Part shown: in pieces, positions 1-11,079 of the stretch
Numbering within the stretch: position 1 is the first letter of the stretch
How the letters are laid out: every line of letters begins with the position of its first letter
From: Diadophis punctatus similis
Taxonomy: Eukaryota; Chordata; Lepidosauria; Squamata; Dipsadidae
Length of the DNA stretch: 64,000 nucleotides
Assembly (NCBI GenBank): GCA_023053685.1
Contig: JALIGW010000003.1
Span: forward strand, 46,149,996 to 46,213,995
Direction: 5' to 3'
The notes under the pieces: model-generated
The model's database searches: none
The model's input: only the letters and a program-made list of their open reading frames with translations
Told to the model about the DNA's origin: nothing
Program-made: the position numbers and the translations under genes

Positions 1-2
1 GC

Positions 3-93
3 CAGAGGTGGTATTTGCCGGTTCTCCGAACTATTCAAAATTTCCGCTACCTGTTTTCCAGAACCTGTCAGAACCTGCTGGATTTCACGCCTG
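3..93. mobile_element. Short hAT-type MITE (CAGAGGTGGTATTTGCC ends)
   Basis: A 91-bp element begins CAGAGGTGGTATTTGCC and ends GGATTTCACGCCTG, which are imperfect inverted ends. The right flank is gactctga. The left target-site copy is cut by the window edge, so the duplication cannot be confirmed. The right end resembles the right end of the foldback element at 39507-39804. Confidence 0.6.
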
Positions 94-101
94 GACTCTG
101 A

Positions 102-955
<854 letters not shown>

Positions 956-963
956 CAATAGCT

Positions 964-1338
964 CAGATGTCTTCAAACTTGGCAACTTTAAGACTTGTGG
1001 ACTTAAACTCCCAGAATTCTCCAGCCAGTATAGCATAGCTGGCTGGAGAATTCTGGGAGTTGAAGTCCACAACAGGGTGGGTTCTGGTTTTCTTTACTGC
1101 CGGTTCGCTCAGTGACGCGCTTCACGCATGTGCGCACGCATGCACAGTAATAAAACAAGATGGCAGTGCCTATGGCGCCACCGAGAGAACCAGCTCGGGG
1201 ACGTGGCAGGCCTGGGTCGCTGCCGGTTCCAGCGACCCAGGCTGCCAAGTTACTACCAGTTCTATAGAACCAGTCCGAACTGGTAGGAACCCACCTCTGG
1301 TTCACAAGTCTTAAAGTTGCCAAGTTTGGGAACCCCTG
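964..1338. mobile_element. Foldback hAT MITE, interrupted by a second hAT MITE
   Basis: Starts CAGATGTCTTCAAACTTGG and ends CCAAGTTTGGGAACCCCTG, with long inverted arms around CCAGCCAG/CTGGCTGG. A perfect 8-bp target duplication, caatagct, flanks it (956-963 and 1339-1346), which identifies it as hAT. The right arm is split by the element at 1073-1299. Confidence 0.9.
1073..1299. mobile_element. hAT MITE of the CAGAGGTGGGTTC family, nested
   Basis: Starts CAGGGTGGGTTC, ends GGAACCCACCTCTG, and is flanked by gtccacaa / gttcacaa (7 of 8 identical). It is inserted in the right arm of the foldback MITE and contains an aagatggcag YY1-like site. It is younger than its host element. Confidence 0.88.
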
Positions 1339-1346
1339 CAATAGCT

Positions 1347-1922
1347 GCTGCCCCCAGAATCCCCAGTTCCTTATTTCTTCTTTTCACATAATATTCTTTG
1401 GGTAATTTACATCACTTACATGGATGCCCAGAGCCTCCCCTTTACTGAAACTCCAGTTATTCAGTGGTACTTATCCAATGACTGTCCAAATCCAGACAAC
1501 CACTAGAGAGCAGCCAAGAGATATAAAATCTCAAGTGCTTGCTGCCATCTATTGGTCATGGTCAATATAATAAATAGGCAAGCAGCTGATTCATATATTG
1601 AAATATTTTTTTAGAAACCCAGTTGGCATTACAGTGTGTATGTGTGTTAGTAATGATTGTGCATGTCAATTAGAGGAGGATTTTCACATTGTTTGACAGG
1701 GCTGGAACTTGAGCTGAGAGAACAACGAGCATCTTCCTTTGAGTGTTGAGCATTCAAGCTGTGCAGAGAAGAGCACAGCACAGAACCTTCTGGGTGCATA
1801 GTAAGGGCTTGCTATAAAAACAGCAAAGCCTAGGACAGAGTGGTTTTCTGCTGGCTCCGAGGCAGGAAGGGAGCTGGGTTGATGTAATCTTCCAGGGTTT
1901 TACATCCCTCTCAGTACCTATG
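1347..1922. other. Intron, nothing recognised
   Basis: Contains a short tgtgtatgtgtgtt tract only. Confidence 0.5.
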
Positions 1923-1930
1923 CTGTATAA

Positions 1931-2058
1931 CAGGGGTTTCAAACTCACGGCGTCACAGTGTCATTACGTGATGTATCGGGACTTTCCCTCCCTTCGCTAA
2001 ACCAGGCGAGGGCGTGGACAGCACATGACACATACGGGCCGGGAGTTTGACAGCCCTG
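1931..2058. mobile_element. hAT MITE of the CAGGGGTGTCAAACTC family
   Basis: Starts CAGGGGTTTCAAACTC, ends GAGTTTGACAGCCCTG, with a perfect 8-bp target duplication ctgtataa (1923-1930, 2059-2066). Further copies lie at 5638, 6268 and 31766. Confidence 0.92.
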
Positions 2059-2097
2059 CTGTATAAGGTATCCTATGGGAGGGTCAGTTTGTTACAT

Positions 2098-2757
2098 ACC
2101 TTTTTGGAAGTAACTATTGTTGACCCAAAGATGCTTTTTCAAGAGGCAATTGGCCTTTCCGGGGTTTTTCTTTGAAGACATTTCGTTTCTCATCCAAGAA
2201 GCTTCTTCAACTCTGACCGGATAGATGGTGGGGAAATGGAAGGCTTTATACTCCTTGCAGACAGCTGGTCTTTTAGGCACAACACACCTGAAGGTTTATC
2301 TGTGTCATCAGGGTCACCTGAGTAGTGCAGATGGGCTTGGAACTGTTGAAAGGACTGTGTTGTCGATGATGTCGTATTCCTCCCCCTCTGTTGAGAGAGG
2401 GTTGTTCAATTTTGACACAGGTGGCCTCTTTAATCCCTCTTTCAAACCAGTGGTCCTCTCTGTCCAAAATGTGGACTTTGCTGTCTTCAAAAAAGTGGCC
2501 TGTGTCTTTCAAATGCAGGTGATTTTAAACCTGCAGGTGACCTTAATGACCTGCTAAAAGAATGCAAATGACCAGCTCTTTGCAAGAAGTATAAATCCTT
2601 CCATTCCCCACCATCCAGTCAGAGCTTAAGAAGCTTCTTGGATGAGAAAATGAAGCATCTTCAAAGAAAAGCCAGAAAGTCCAGTTGCCTCTTGAAAAAG
2701 CACCTTTGGAATAGCCATAAGCTGAATGTCTGAAAATCTCCATAGACATTTAACTGT
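2098..2757 (-). mobile_element. Penelope-like retroelement remnant (GIY-YIG C-terminus plus inverted terminal copies)
   Basis: On the minus strand a 79-residue reading frame (2512-2273) carries REDHWFERGIKEA followed by LNRGGG, which I recognise as the C-terminal end of the GIY-YIG endonuclease of vertebrate Penelope-like elements. A terminal segment containing AAGAAGCTTCTTGGATGAG occurs twice in inverted orientation, at about 2100-2222 (minus) and 2615-2757 (plus), enclosing the coding remnant. Inverted long-terminal copies are known for Penelope-like elements. The reverse transcriptase is missing, so this is 5' truncated and inactive. The family assignment is from memory. Confidence 0.68.
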
Positions 2758-3863
2758 TGTTGAATTCCACAGGACACCTTCCTAGCAACATGGTAGAAAT
2801 CTATTGATTTAATATGAAATTTACAAAGGAAAGGAAATTGTTACCAACCATAAGCAAAGTCTTCACTCAGGCACTGTTCAGTTGGAGAAACAAAAAAAGT
2901 CATGAAACGATGAACAAATTCAGCCTGCTTGCTTTGTTATCTCAGCTGATGAGCCCTAAATAAACTAAAAGCTTGCATGCCATTTTATGATATTTTGGTT
3001 GGATTTCAGGTGAAGGAGTAAATTGATGCTTTATACAACCAGACTAGTCATGTTGCATGGGAAAAGAGGATGAGAAATTGAGAGAAGACAGTGCAGTAGG
3101 GACAGAGAAGTCATTGTAACATGCTTTCAAATATAAGCTTAAATATATATGTGATATATTCCATGTGAAACTACATCTGCATACCATAGAAGAAGCATCC
3201 TTTTTTCACTTCATGCTAGTTAATTAATTTGGAAAAAGAAATCCCATTTCAATGCTAATATTCAACCATTTTTATCTTGACCCAAATACATTCCGTACAG
3301 GCAGTTTTTTGTAATTCTGTTTTCCACAGACAGAAGTGGAAGATGACTTTTGCAGACAGATTAGATTCAGAGTATTTTTAAAGCAGCAGGCCAAAGAATT
3401 TCTTTAGACAATCAGAAATTGTCTGCCTAATCCATTTGACAATTTCAGTACCTCTATTTTGCACTGACACAAACATAGTGTTTGTGCTACACTTTTGTGA
3501 CTCAGGACCTCGGTCTGTTAGTTCGTTAATGAAAACATTCCAAATAGTGTAGGAACTTGTAGTGTGAGTAGTTCTAATTTGTCAAAAACACTTTCCCCCC
3601 TTGCATTGAAATTCTTTAAAGAGTACTATGACATCTTAGATCTGACATTCAGTCTGAAGCATTGCTTTTCTAGGTGTTGGCTAATTGGGTATAATTAGCA
3701 GGGTCATTATGAAGTAAGCAGTGGATTGAATCATATGCAATCATGATTTTTAACAATTTGAGCAAAATGGAATGAATGCTTTCCATCCTGAGTCACCAAC
3801 ATTCATTAAAACCATCCTTGCCCTGCTTTCAAATGGAGAGAACTCTTCTGAATAGGGCAGTGA
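2758..3863. other. Intron, nothing recognised
   Basis: AT-rich, stops in all frames. Confidence 0.5.
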
Positions 3864-3871
3864 GATTGTAT

Positions 3872-4005
3872 CAGGAGTCCCCAAACTTGGCAACTTTAAG
3901 ACTTGTGGACTTCAACTCCAAGAATTCTCCAGCCAGCATGCTGGCTGGAGAATTCTGGGAGTTGAAGTCCACAAGTCTTAAAGTTCCCAAGTTTGAAGAC
4001 CTCTG
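3872..4005. mobile_element. Foldback hAT MITE (CAGGGGTCCCCAAACTTGG family)
   Basis: Near-palindromic 134-bp element centred on CCAGCCAGCATGCTGGCTGG. It starts CAGGAGTCCCCAAACTTGG and ends with the mirrored sequence to CCTCTG. Flanks gattgtat / gactatat match at 6 of 8. Confidence 0.88.
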
Positions 4006-4234
4006 GACTATATTCAACACAATTAGTACCATGAGTTGATTGTTTGGGCCTCATGCTCCGCTGCCTATCTGGGGGCTGAATTAAGATATAGTTTCTGGTA
4101 GTTTGTTGAATCAGCACAGTTGACCAACTTCATCTATCACTTTAAAACATAGCACATATTTTCAAATACTTGTGTTACATTTCCATAAGTATTAGTTAGG
4201 TTTGGGTTGTTTTGATTTAGTATGCTGTTTGAGC

Positions 4235-4340
4235 ACGGTCATTTTATTTATTAAATTTGTATGGCCACACATAATTCTGGATAGCTAACAATCAAATAAA
4301 AAATATCCAAAATATATATTTAAAAAAGCAATGTAAAGCA
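4235..4340 (-). mobile_element. Possible LINE or SINE 3' tail, degraded
   Basis: The stretch tttatttattaaatttgta followed by a hydrophobic-rich AT tail resembles the reversed 3' end (ATAAATAAA type) of squamate L2 or SINE copies. It is weak and short. Confidence 0.35.
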
Positions 4341-5120
4341 ATATTAGTGATTGTGAGTAGATCCTTACAGTTTTTGCTATGGTTTTAAATGCAACTTCTG
4401 AAACAGTTTTGGTGTCTCCTTTCCCCCCACTAACTTTAAACGGGACCAGGTCCTGTTTCTCTGCTTTTCCTACTTTAGGAAAGGAACTTCTTCCTCTTTA
4501 AGGTAAACTTTTTCAGTTTGAGTTGTGATTTTAAATATAGTTACAACCTTTTCATGTTTTATTTTTTACCTTTAGTCAATTTAGATGGCCTATGAATGGA
4601 ACAGCAGTGTATCAATAATAAAGAATATTCAGTCGTCCATTTGTTCAAGTTATATGGCTATCTAAATGAATATATTCTTGTCCTTTCCTCCGGAAGACTA
4701 ATGATCAATATCTGATACATTTCAGGGTAGGACCCATACAAATGTGCATCTATGTTCCCTGTACAGTGATTTGCAGGAACTGAATCTTCCTATGCTGCTT
4801 AAAACTAAAATTCTCGGGACTATCATCACATATCACAGAACAGCTCAGGCAGTGTAGCTTTAATGTCACTAGTAAAATTCCTTTGGTTGCTTAACTATAT
4901 GTTGACCTCAGCTGTAGCCCTACGGCCATAAATTCTAAATTGTTGTAAAAGCAAGTTGGCAACTTCCAAATTGCCTTCCCTAAAGAATTGCATCATAGCG
5001 TGAAGCTATTCTGTTGCAAACATCCTCCAGCACTTCACTTTATGCACACAGTGGAACTGCAAATATACAAGCTGCCATTCTACTACATGAATTTCCATTC
5101 AATTGCAGAGCTTGAATTAA
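4341..5120. other. Intron, nothing recognised
   Basis: AT-rich unique sequence. Confidence 0.5.
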
Positions 5121-5128
5121 GGTTACAG

Positions 5129-5316
5129 CAGGATTCCCCAACCCCTGGTCCGTGGACCGGCAACGGGCTGTGGCATGCCAGAAACCGGGCCACGCAAACA
5201 AGCGAAACCCCATCTGTGGGATGCAGGCAGCATGTGAAACCACGCCCCCTCCAGACTGGGGAAAAACCTCTCTCCCCAGAACCGATCCCTGGTGCCCAAA
5301 AAGTTGGGGGCCGCTG
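5129..5316. mobile_element. hAT MITE resembling OposCharlie-type elements
   Basis: Reversed, it reads CAGCGGCCCCCAACTTTTTG at one end and CAGGATTCCCCAACCCCTGG at the other. It is flanked by ggttacag / ggttatag (7 of 8). The ends resemble mammalian and reptilian hAT elements of the Charlie/OposCharlie group as remembered; the exact subfamily is uncertain. Confidence 0.82.
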
Positions 5317-5637
5317 GGTTATAGTAATGCGAATTCATCCATGTTTGGGTAAACTGATGGCATTTACACTGTACTACAGTTCATGTGTAGCTATGAAGAA
5401 TCCAGTTAGTATCCAGGGTCTTTTCAACAATTGGCTAAGTCCAGGATTTCATACATAGACAATGAAGTTGAGCAGAAGTCTTGTATTTTGCTACTGTATC
5501 ACTTTAGTTATTGTCTTCAGCCCAGATGTTTTAAGGAGAGTAATATACCCTTGAACAGATGGATTTTCTGTTGAGATGTAATTTAGGTTTTCAAGAATTC
5601 TTTAATTGCCCTGAATCCAAGCTATATCCTTTAAAAG

Positions 5638-5770
5638 CAGGGTGTCAAACTTGCGGCCCATGGGCTGGATGCGTCACGTGCTGGCCCCACCCTCACCCAG
5701 TTTAGCGAAGGGGAAAAAGTCCCGATACGTCACGTGATGCCACCGGGATGATGCGAGTTCGACACCCCTC
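5638..5770. mobile_element. hAT MITE of the CAGGGGTGTCAAACTC family
   Basis: Starts CAGGGTGTCAAACTTG and ends GTTCGACACCCCTC, a diverged copy of the elements at 1931 and 31766. Flanks tttaaaag / ctttaaag are similar but not identical. Confidence 0.82.
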
Positions 5771-5778
5771 CTTTAAAG

Positions 5779-6259
5779 CAGGATTCCTGAACTTTGTCTA
5801 GAAGTTTTTTCTTCTTTTAGGATGCTTTCACTTAAAAAAAAAAGGTTAACATGCCTAGGTCTTTATTGCTTAACACTTCGCTGCTACACAGCGGTCATCT
5901 GGATTCATTCAGTCCAAACATGATACCTTTAAGCAAGAAGACACAATGCTCACCTGTTCTGTAACTAAGAACTAGCTCAGATATTGTTAGCTACAGACAA
6001 GCCTATTATGCTTGAAGTTCACTCTTCCACTTGGCAGGATTTCCACACCTGTTGAGATTCTTGTGCCCTGTTTCTGGGAGAAATTAGAAGTGGCAGTTAA
6101 TTGTGTGAAAGTATTTAACCTGCCCTTAAAAGAAAAGTAAATGGCAATTTCAAGGGAGCCTGGGAGTATTTATTTTATGTGGTCCAAACAGAGCTCTTGA
6201 TTTAGAAAGCTATAGGGAGCAACTGATACTCCAGCTGAAATAACATAAAAGAGTTGATG
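5779..6259. other. Intron, nothing recognised
   Basis: Unique sequence with one short poly-A run. Confidence 0.5.
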
Positions 6260-6267
6260 AACTAGAG

Positions 6268-6381
6268 CACGGGTGTCAAACTCGTTGTGTCATGTTGCCG
6301 TCACATGATGTATTGCGACGTTTTCCCTTCGCGGAGCTGGGGTGACGGCATTGCCTGCAGGCTGCCAGTTTGACACCCCTG
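6268..6381. mobile_element. hAT MITE of the CAGGGGTGTCAAACTC family
   Basis: Starts CACGGGTGTCAAACTC and ends GTTTGACACCCCTG. No convincing target duplication remains, consistent with an older copy. Confidence 0.78.
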
Positions 6382-6389
6382 ATTTAAAT

Positions 6390-6900
6390 AATCATTTAAA
6401 CCAGAGAACCCCAGTTGCCTCATTCACACAGCTCGTATTTTTCCTGCATTTACTTAGTTCACCTGGTTTGCTGACACAGTACACCACAAATCTGAAGGGC
6501 TGAGTTTGGATAGCATAACAAGTTTGTGGTTCAACATAGGGCAAAAAGCCAGCCAAAGATTCACATTTCTAAAAAAAAGCTTGAGTACAAAGATGGTCAA
6601 TTCTTTAGTACTGAGGATCCTTCAGCTTCCATGGTTATGAAGAGGAGGTGTTTCATTCAAACCTGCATCAATCTGAGTTGGGGGAAAGCATTGATGGTCA
6701 TTCCTTCTGTGCAACTGTTACAGCAGGGTTAAGCCTTTTGTGGTCTCACAGCCACACAAAATTTCCAGACTCTTTTCTCTCTGTGTTTATGTATTCTTTA
6801 AAATCCTCCTGACTGCACTGCTGAATTTAACATTTCCATCATTTTGAGACAGGAAGCCCGTGAAAACAGTACTATAAAAATAAAACTAGGTTAACATTGA
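6390..6900. other. Intron, nothing recognised
   Basis: Unique sequence; leads into the polypyrimidine tract. Confidence 0.5.
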
Positions 6901-6903
6901 TTT

Positions 6904-6951
<48 letters not shown>

Positions 6952-7243
6952 TTTCTCTTTTTCTTTCTCTCGTTCTCTCTTTTTCTCTTCCTTCCTTCCT
7001 TCCTTCCTTCCTTCCTTCCTTCCTTCCTTCCTTCCTTCCTTCTTTCTTTCTTTCTTTCTTTCTTTTTTCTTTTTCTTTTTCTCTTTCCCTTTCCCTTTCC
7101 CTTTCCCTTTCCCTTTCCCTTTCCCTTTCCCTTTCCCTTTCCCTTTCCCTTTCTCTTTCTCCCTTCCTTCCTTCCTTCCTTCCTTCCTTCCTTCCTTCCT
7201 TCCTTCCTTCCTTCCTTCCTTCCTTCCTTCCTTCCTTTCTTTC
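6901..7243. repeat. Compound polypyrimidine microsatellite: (TTTC)n, (CCTT)n, (TTTCCC)n, (CCTT)n
   Basis: About 340 bp of pure pyrimidine on the + strand, made of blocks with different units: TTTC to about 6950, CCTT about 6988-7040, TTTC to 7064, TTTCCC about 7084-7152, CCTT about 7162-7236. All frames are low complexity. Such mirror-like tracts can form triplex (H-)DNA. Confidence 0.96.
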
Positions 7244-7490
7244 TCCAACCTCCACCGCAGCTCCAAAGTCAGGTAGTTTCAGTTCCATCCATTGCATGTC
7301 ATGACCCATTCACTTTGCATCACCACCCTACCCTTTAGAGTCTTCGTCCCCGCCCCCCCAACTCATTTAAGTGCATGAAGAAGCTTTCTGCCAAAGGTTT
7401 TCAGCCCTGTTAAAAGGGGCCAGATATTGAAAGCCTGATAATCTTTTCCCATAATTCAGTTGTATTGTATTACCCTTATGGAAAACCTCT

Positions 7491-7955
7491 GTGCTGAGTT
7501 ATACTGCTGGAGGGGTTCTGGAGCCTGATCCCCGACCTAGAGTGAGTGGTATGGATGGTTTGCCGGAAGAGAGGGAGACCAGTGGGGGAGGGGAGGGGAT
7601 CTCTGGTACAAGGGGGAGCGGGAGTATTATGGTCATAACAGGGAGAGGTAGGTATGGCGGGAGCAGAGGGGTAGGCCGCTCTCGGGGAACGAGAACTCGC
7701 TGTCTCCAAGCGATTCCTTGTTCTGGCCCCTCTGGTTTGTTTCCATCTTGCTCAACCCGAGGTCCTGGTAACCAGGGATGTCAGGGCCCTGGGCTCAAGC
7801 TGCTGCTGTTGAATGCCAGGTCAATTACCAACAAGGCCCCCCTTGTACGGGATCTAATCCTGGAAGAGGGGGCGGACCTGGCATGTATCACTGAGACCTG
7901 GCTAGGCCAGGAGGGGGGGTTCCCCTCTCCGAGATGTGCCCGGACGGGTTCTTAG
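7491..7955 (+). pseudogene. LINE ORF2 5' part: N-terminus and start of endonuclease, frameshifted
   Basis: This frame encodes a Gly/Arg-rich leader and then the first endonuclease block: LLLLNARSITNKA (N-terminal Asn motif) and ITETWL (catalytic Glu). It runs out of frame at a G homopolymer at about 7914-7920, reaching a stop at 7955. The rest of the protein continues in another frame from 7934. A single missing G in the homopolymer would explain the break. The Met at 7491 is only the first available; the true start of ORF2 is unknown. Confidence 0.8.
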
Positions 7956-10588
7956 TGCAGCATCAGCCGCGACCCCAGGGAAGGGGTGGAGGAGTGGCGA
8001 TTATAGCTCGCCAGAACCTTAATCCTCGAAGGAGCCCTGCCCCGGAGATTGTTGGGTGTGAGACGCTCCTTCTGAAGTTGGACTTAGGGGTCCAGGTGGG
8101 CCTTTTGTTAGCGTACCTGCCTCCTAGCTACGTTACAAAGGCCCTGCCTGTTCTGCTCGAGGCGGTAGCAGGGCTGGCGATTGAGTTCCCCAGGTTGATG
8201 GTGCTGGGGGACTTTAATTTGCCATCGCCCGGTGAAACCTCGGAGGCAGTCCAGGAGTTCATGGCTTCCATGACAACCATGAACCTGACCCAAGTAGTTC
8301 AGGGTCCGACTCATGAGGGAGGTCACACGCTTGACCTTGTGTTTCTCTCGGGGCAGTGGAGAGATGATTTGAGGCTGAGGGGTTTAGTCACAACACCCTT
8401 GTCGTGGTCAGATCATTTCCTTCTGAGGTTGGATTTCATGGCACCACTCCTCCACCGCAAGGAGGCGGGACCGACTAAGTGGTTCCGCCCCAGGCGCCTA
8501 ATGGAATCTGAAGGATTTCAGAGGGAACTTGGGGAAAAACCTGACTCCCTGGTACACGATTCATCTGAGGCTCTAGTTGCGGCTTGGAACCAGGCGGCAA
8601 CGGGGGCCTTAGACCGGATTGCGCCTTTGCGGCCTCTCCGTGGCAGCGGATCCCGGAGGGCCCCTTGGTTTACTGAGGAGCTCCGGGAGATGAAGCGCCT
8701 AAAGAGACGCCTAGAGCGACGATGGAGAGCCAGTAAAGCTGAGTCTGACCGGACACTTTTAAGAACTTACATTAAGTCTTACTTAGTGGCGATAAGGGCG
8801 GCAAAATGCGCGTATTTTTCCGCTCTTATTACGTCCACCGACTCCCGCCCAGCCGCCCTGTTTAGGGTGACTCGCTCCCTCCTAGCCAAGGAGGGGGCTG
8901 AAGATCCCTTGCAGGGCAGAGCTGAGGAATTTTCTCAGTTTCTGGCGGATAAAGTCGTTCAGATTCGGACAGACCTGGACTCCATTTGGACAGGGCAAGC
9001 CGAGATGACAGGGGTGAGTCTTAGTCCTATTATATGGGACGAGTTTGAACCTGTCACTCCTGAGGATGTGGACAAGGCCATAGGAGCGATGAGCGCCTCC
9101 ACCTGTTTATTGGACCCGTGCCCCTCCTGGCTGGTTTCTGCCAGCAGGGAGGTGACACGCGGCTGGCTCCAGGCGGTTGTGATCGCTTCTTTGAGAGAGG
9201 GATCCATCCCACAGCCTTTAAAAGCTGCGGTGGTGAGGCCCCTCCTCAAGAAGCCTTCCCTGGACCCAGCGGATTTAAAGAACTTCCGTCCAGTCTCCAA
9301 CTTACCCTTTTTGGGTAAAGTTGTTGAGAAGGTGGTGTCGCTCCAACTCCTGCGGCTATTGGAGGATACTGATTATCTGGATCCCTTTCAATCGGGTTTC
9401 AGGCGTGGCTACAGTACAGAGACTGCTTTGGTCGCGCTGATGGATGATCTCTGGCGAGCCCGGGATGGGGGTCATTCCTCCATCCTGGTGCTACTTGACC
9501 TCTCAGCGGCTTTCGATACCATTGACCATGGTATCCTTCTGCGTCGTCTTGGGGAGATGGGAGTGGGAGGCACTGTTTTACGGTGGTTCTCCTCCTACCT
9601 CTCTGACAGGACGCAGTCGGTGTTGACAGGAGGACAGAGGTCGGCCCCTAGGCCCCTGGTTTGCGGGGTGCCACAGGGCTCGGTCCTCTCGCCCATCCTG
9701 TTTAACATTTACATGAAACCGCTGGGTGAGATCATTCGACGACACGGGGTGAGGTATCAGCAGTATGCTGACGATACCCAGTTATACATCTCCACCCCGT
9801 GTCAGTTCAGTGAAGCGGTTGATGTAATGTGCCGTTGCCTGGACGATGTGAGGATCTGGATGGGAGTGAACAGACTCAGGCTCAACCCAGACAAGACTGA
9901 GTGGCTCTGGATATTGCCTCCCAAGGACTATGTCGACTGTCCCTCCTTGGTTCTTGGGGCAGAACAGGTTCGCAATTTGGGTGTCCTCCTAGATCCACAG
10001 CTAAAATTGGAACAACATCTTTCAGCTGTGGCTAGGGGGACCTTTGCACAAATTCGTCTTGTGCACCAATTGCGACCTTACTTGGAGAGGGAGGCCTTGC
10101 TCACAGTCACTCATGCCCTTGTCACCTCACGGCTAGACTACTGTAACGCGCTCTACATGGGGCTACCCTCAAAGAGCATCCAGAGACTCCAGCTGGTACA
10201 GAATGCAGCTGCGCGTGCAGTAGTGGGTGTACCGAGATACACCCACGTAACACCTATCCTTCGCCAGCTGCATTGGCTACCAGTTAGTCTCCGGGTGCAA
10301 TTTAAGGTGTTGGTTGCTACCTTTAAAGCCCTACATGGCTCAGGGCCAGGCTACCTGCGGGACCGCATCCTACCACACACCTCCCTAAGACCGGTTAGGT
10401 CCCACAGAGAGGGCCTCCTCCGGGTCCCGTCGGCCAAACAATGTCGGTTGGCGGGACCGCGGGGGAGGGCCTTCTCTGTGGGAGCCCCGTCCCTCTGGAA
10501 CCAACTGCCACCAGAGATCCGGATTATCCCCACCCTACTGGCCTTCCGTAAAGCCTTAAAAACATGGCTCTTCCGGCAGATGGGGTGA
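7934..10588 (+). CDS. LINE ORF2: endonuclease C-terminal part and reverse transcriptase (884 codons open)
   Basis: The open frame carries the remainder of the endonuclease (GDFNLP at residues 92-97, HTLDLVF at 131-137, SDHFLL at 159-164). The reverse transcriptase follows: FRPVSNLPFLGKVVEKVV at 451-468, SGFRRGYSTETAL at 487-499, LDLSAAFD at 521-528, GVPQGSVLSP at 578-587 and YADD at 611-614 with both catalytic Asp present. The C-terminal segment ends SLWNQLPPEIR...FRKALKTWLF. The protein nicks target DNA and copies its own RNA by target-primed reverse transcription. There is no stop over 2.6 kb, so the insertion is young, but the 5' frameshift at about 7917 separates it from its N-terminus, so this copy is probably inactive. 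The Met at 7934 is an artefact of the frameshift, not a natural start. Confidence 0.9.
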   Translation: MCPDGFLVQHQPRPQGRGGGVAIIARQNLNPRRSPAPEIVGCETLLLKLDLGVQVGLLLAYLPPSYVTKALPVLLEAVAGLAIEFPRLMVLGDFNLPSPGETSEAVQEFMASMTTMNLTQVVQGPTHEGGHTLDLVFLSGQWRDDLRLRGLVTTPLSWSDHFLLRLDFMAPLLHRKEAGPTKWFRPRRLMESEGFQRELGEKPDSLVHDSSEALVAAWNQAATGALDRIAPLRPLRGSGSRRAPWFTEELREMKRLKRRLERRWRASKAESDRTLLRTYIKSYLVAIRAAKCAYFSALITSTDSRPAALFRVTRSLLAKEGAEDPLQGRAEEFSQFLADKVVQIRTDLDSIWTGQAEMTGVSLSPIIWDEFEPVTPEDVDKAIGAMSASTCLLDPCPSWLVSASREVTRGWLQAVVIASLREGSIPQPLKAAVVRPLLKKPSLDPADLKNFRPVSNLPFLGKVVEKVVSLQLLRLLEDTDYLDPFQSGFRRGYSTETALVALMDDLWRARDGGHSSILVLLDLSAAFDTIDHGILLRRLGEMGVGGTVLRWFSSYLSDRTQSVLTGGQRSAPRPLVCGVPQGSVLSPILFNIYMKPLGEIIRRHGVRYQQYADDTQLYISTPCQFSEAVDVMCRCLDDVRIWMGVNRLRLNPDKTEWLWILPPKDYVDCPSLVLGAEQVRNLGVLLDPQLKLEQHLSAVARGTFAQIRLVHQLRPYLEREALLTVTHALVTSRLDYCNALYMGLPSKSIQRLQLVQNAAARAVVGVPRYTHVTPILRQLHWLPVSLRVQFKVLVATFKALHGSGPGYLRDRILPHTSLRPVRSHREGLLRVPSAKQCRLAGPRGRAFSVGAPSLWNQLPPEIRIIPTLLAFRKALKTWLFRQMG

Positions 10589-10840
10589 ATAGGTTAATCA
10601 GATTCCCCCTGAATGTTGTGTTTATAATGTCTTCTTTTTAATTATATTTTTAATTTAAATTAATGACGACTGTTTTTAAATGTACGCTTCTTATTCATGT
10701 TGTACGCCGCCCTGAGTCCCACGGGATTGGGCGGCCTATAAGAGCGTTTAAATAAATAAATAAAATAAAATCTAGTCCGTTATTGATTGCTTTAGCTTCT
10801 GACAGCTCCCAGAGGCATAGGAAGATATTTTCCCACATTT

Positions 10841-11079
10841 GCTGGCCTTCCGAAAAGCCATTAAGACATGGCTCTTCCTGCAGGCGGTGTAATTTTGAGA
10901 CAACATTACATCGGATGTCTCCCCCATGTATGTTTGGGTGTTATAGGTGTTTTAAATTGTTTTTAAATTGTTTTTTTTAATGATTTGGTTTGTTTGTTTT
11001 CTTAAAATGTTGTACGCTGCCCTGAGTCCTCAAGGAGTAGGGCGGCATAGAAGAACCTCCAAATAAATAAATAAACAAA
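10841..11079 (+). mobile_element. 3' fragment of a second L2-like LINE
   Basis: Starts with GCTGGCCTTCCGAAAAGCCA, matching the C-terminal coding end of the element next to it, then a diverged 3' UTR with GTACGCTGCCCTGAGTCC and an AAATAAATAAATAAA tail. It is 5' truncated. Confidence 0.85.

Larger units (their letters stand above)
7471..10770 (+). mobile_element. Nearly full-length L2-like (CR1/L2-clade) LINE
   Basis: The element holds an ORF2 with an apurinic-type endonuclease and a reverse transcriptase. Its 3' UTR contains GTACGCCGCCCTGAGTCC and ends in an AAATAAATAAA tail at 10770. This 3' end is repeated in the fragment at 10841-11079. The 5' boundary is not marked; I place it near 7471 because coding similarity starts just after. 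No clear target duplication was seen. It lies in the same orientation as the host gene. Clade assignment (L2 rather than CR1 proper) rests on the STETAL, LDLSAAFDTIDH and GVPQGS motifs and is moderately sure. Confidence 0.88.

Noticed and set aside
6872..7309. 145-codon charged ORF
   Set aside because: Microsatellite translation.
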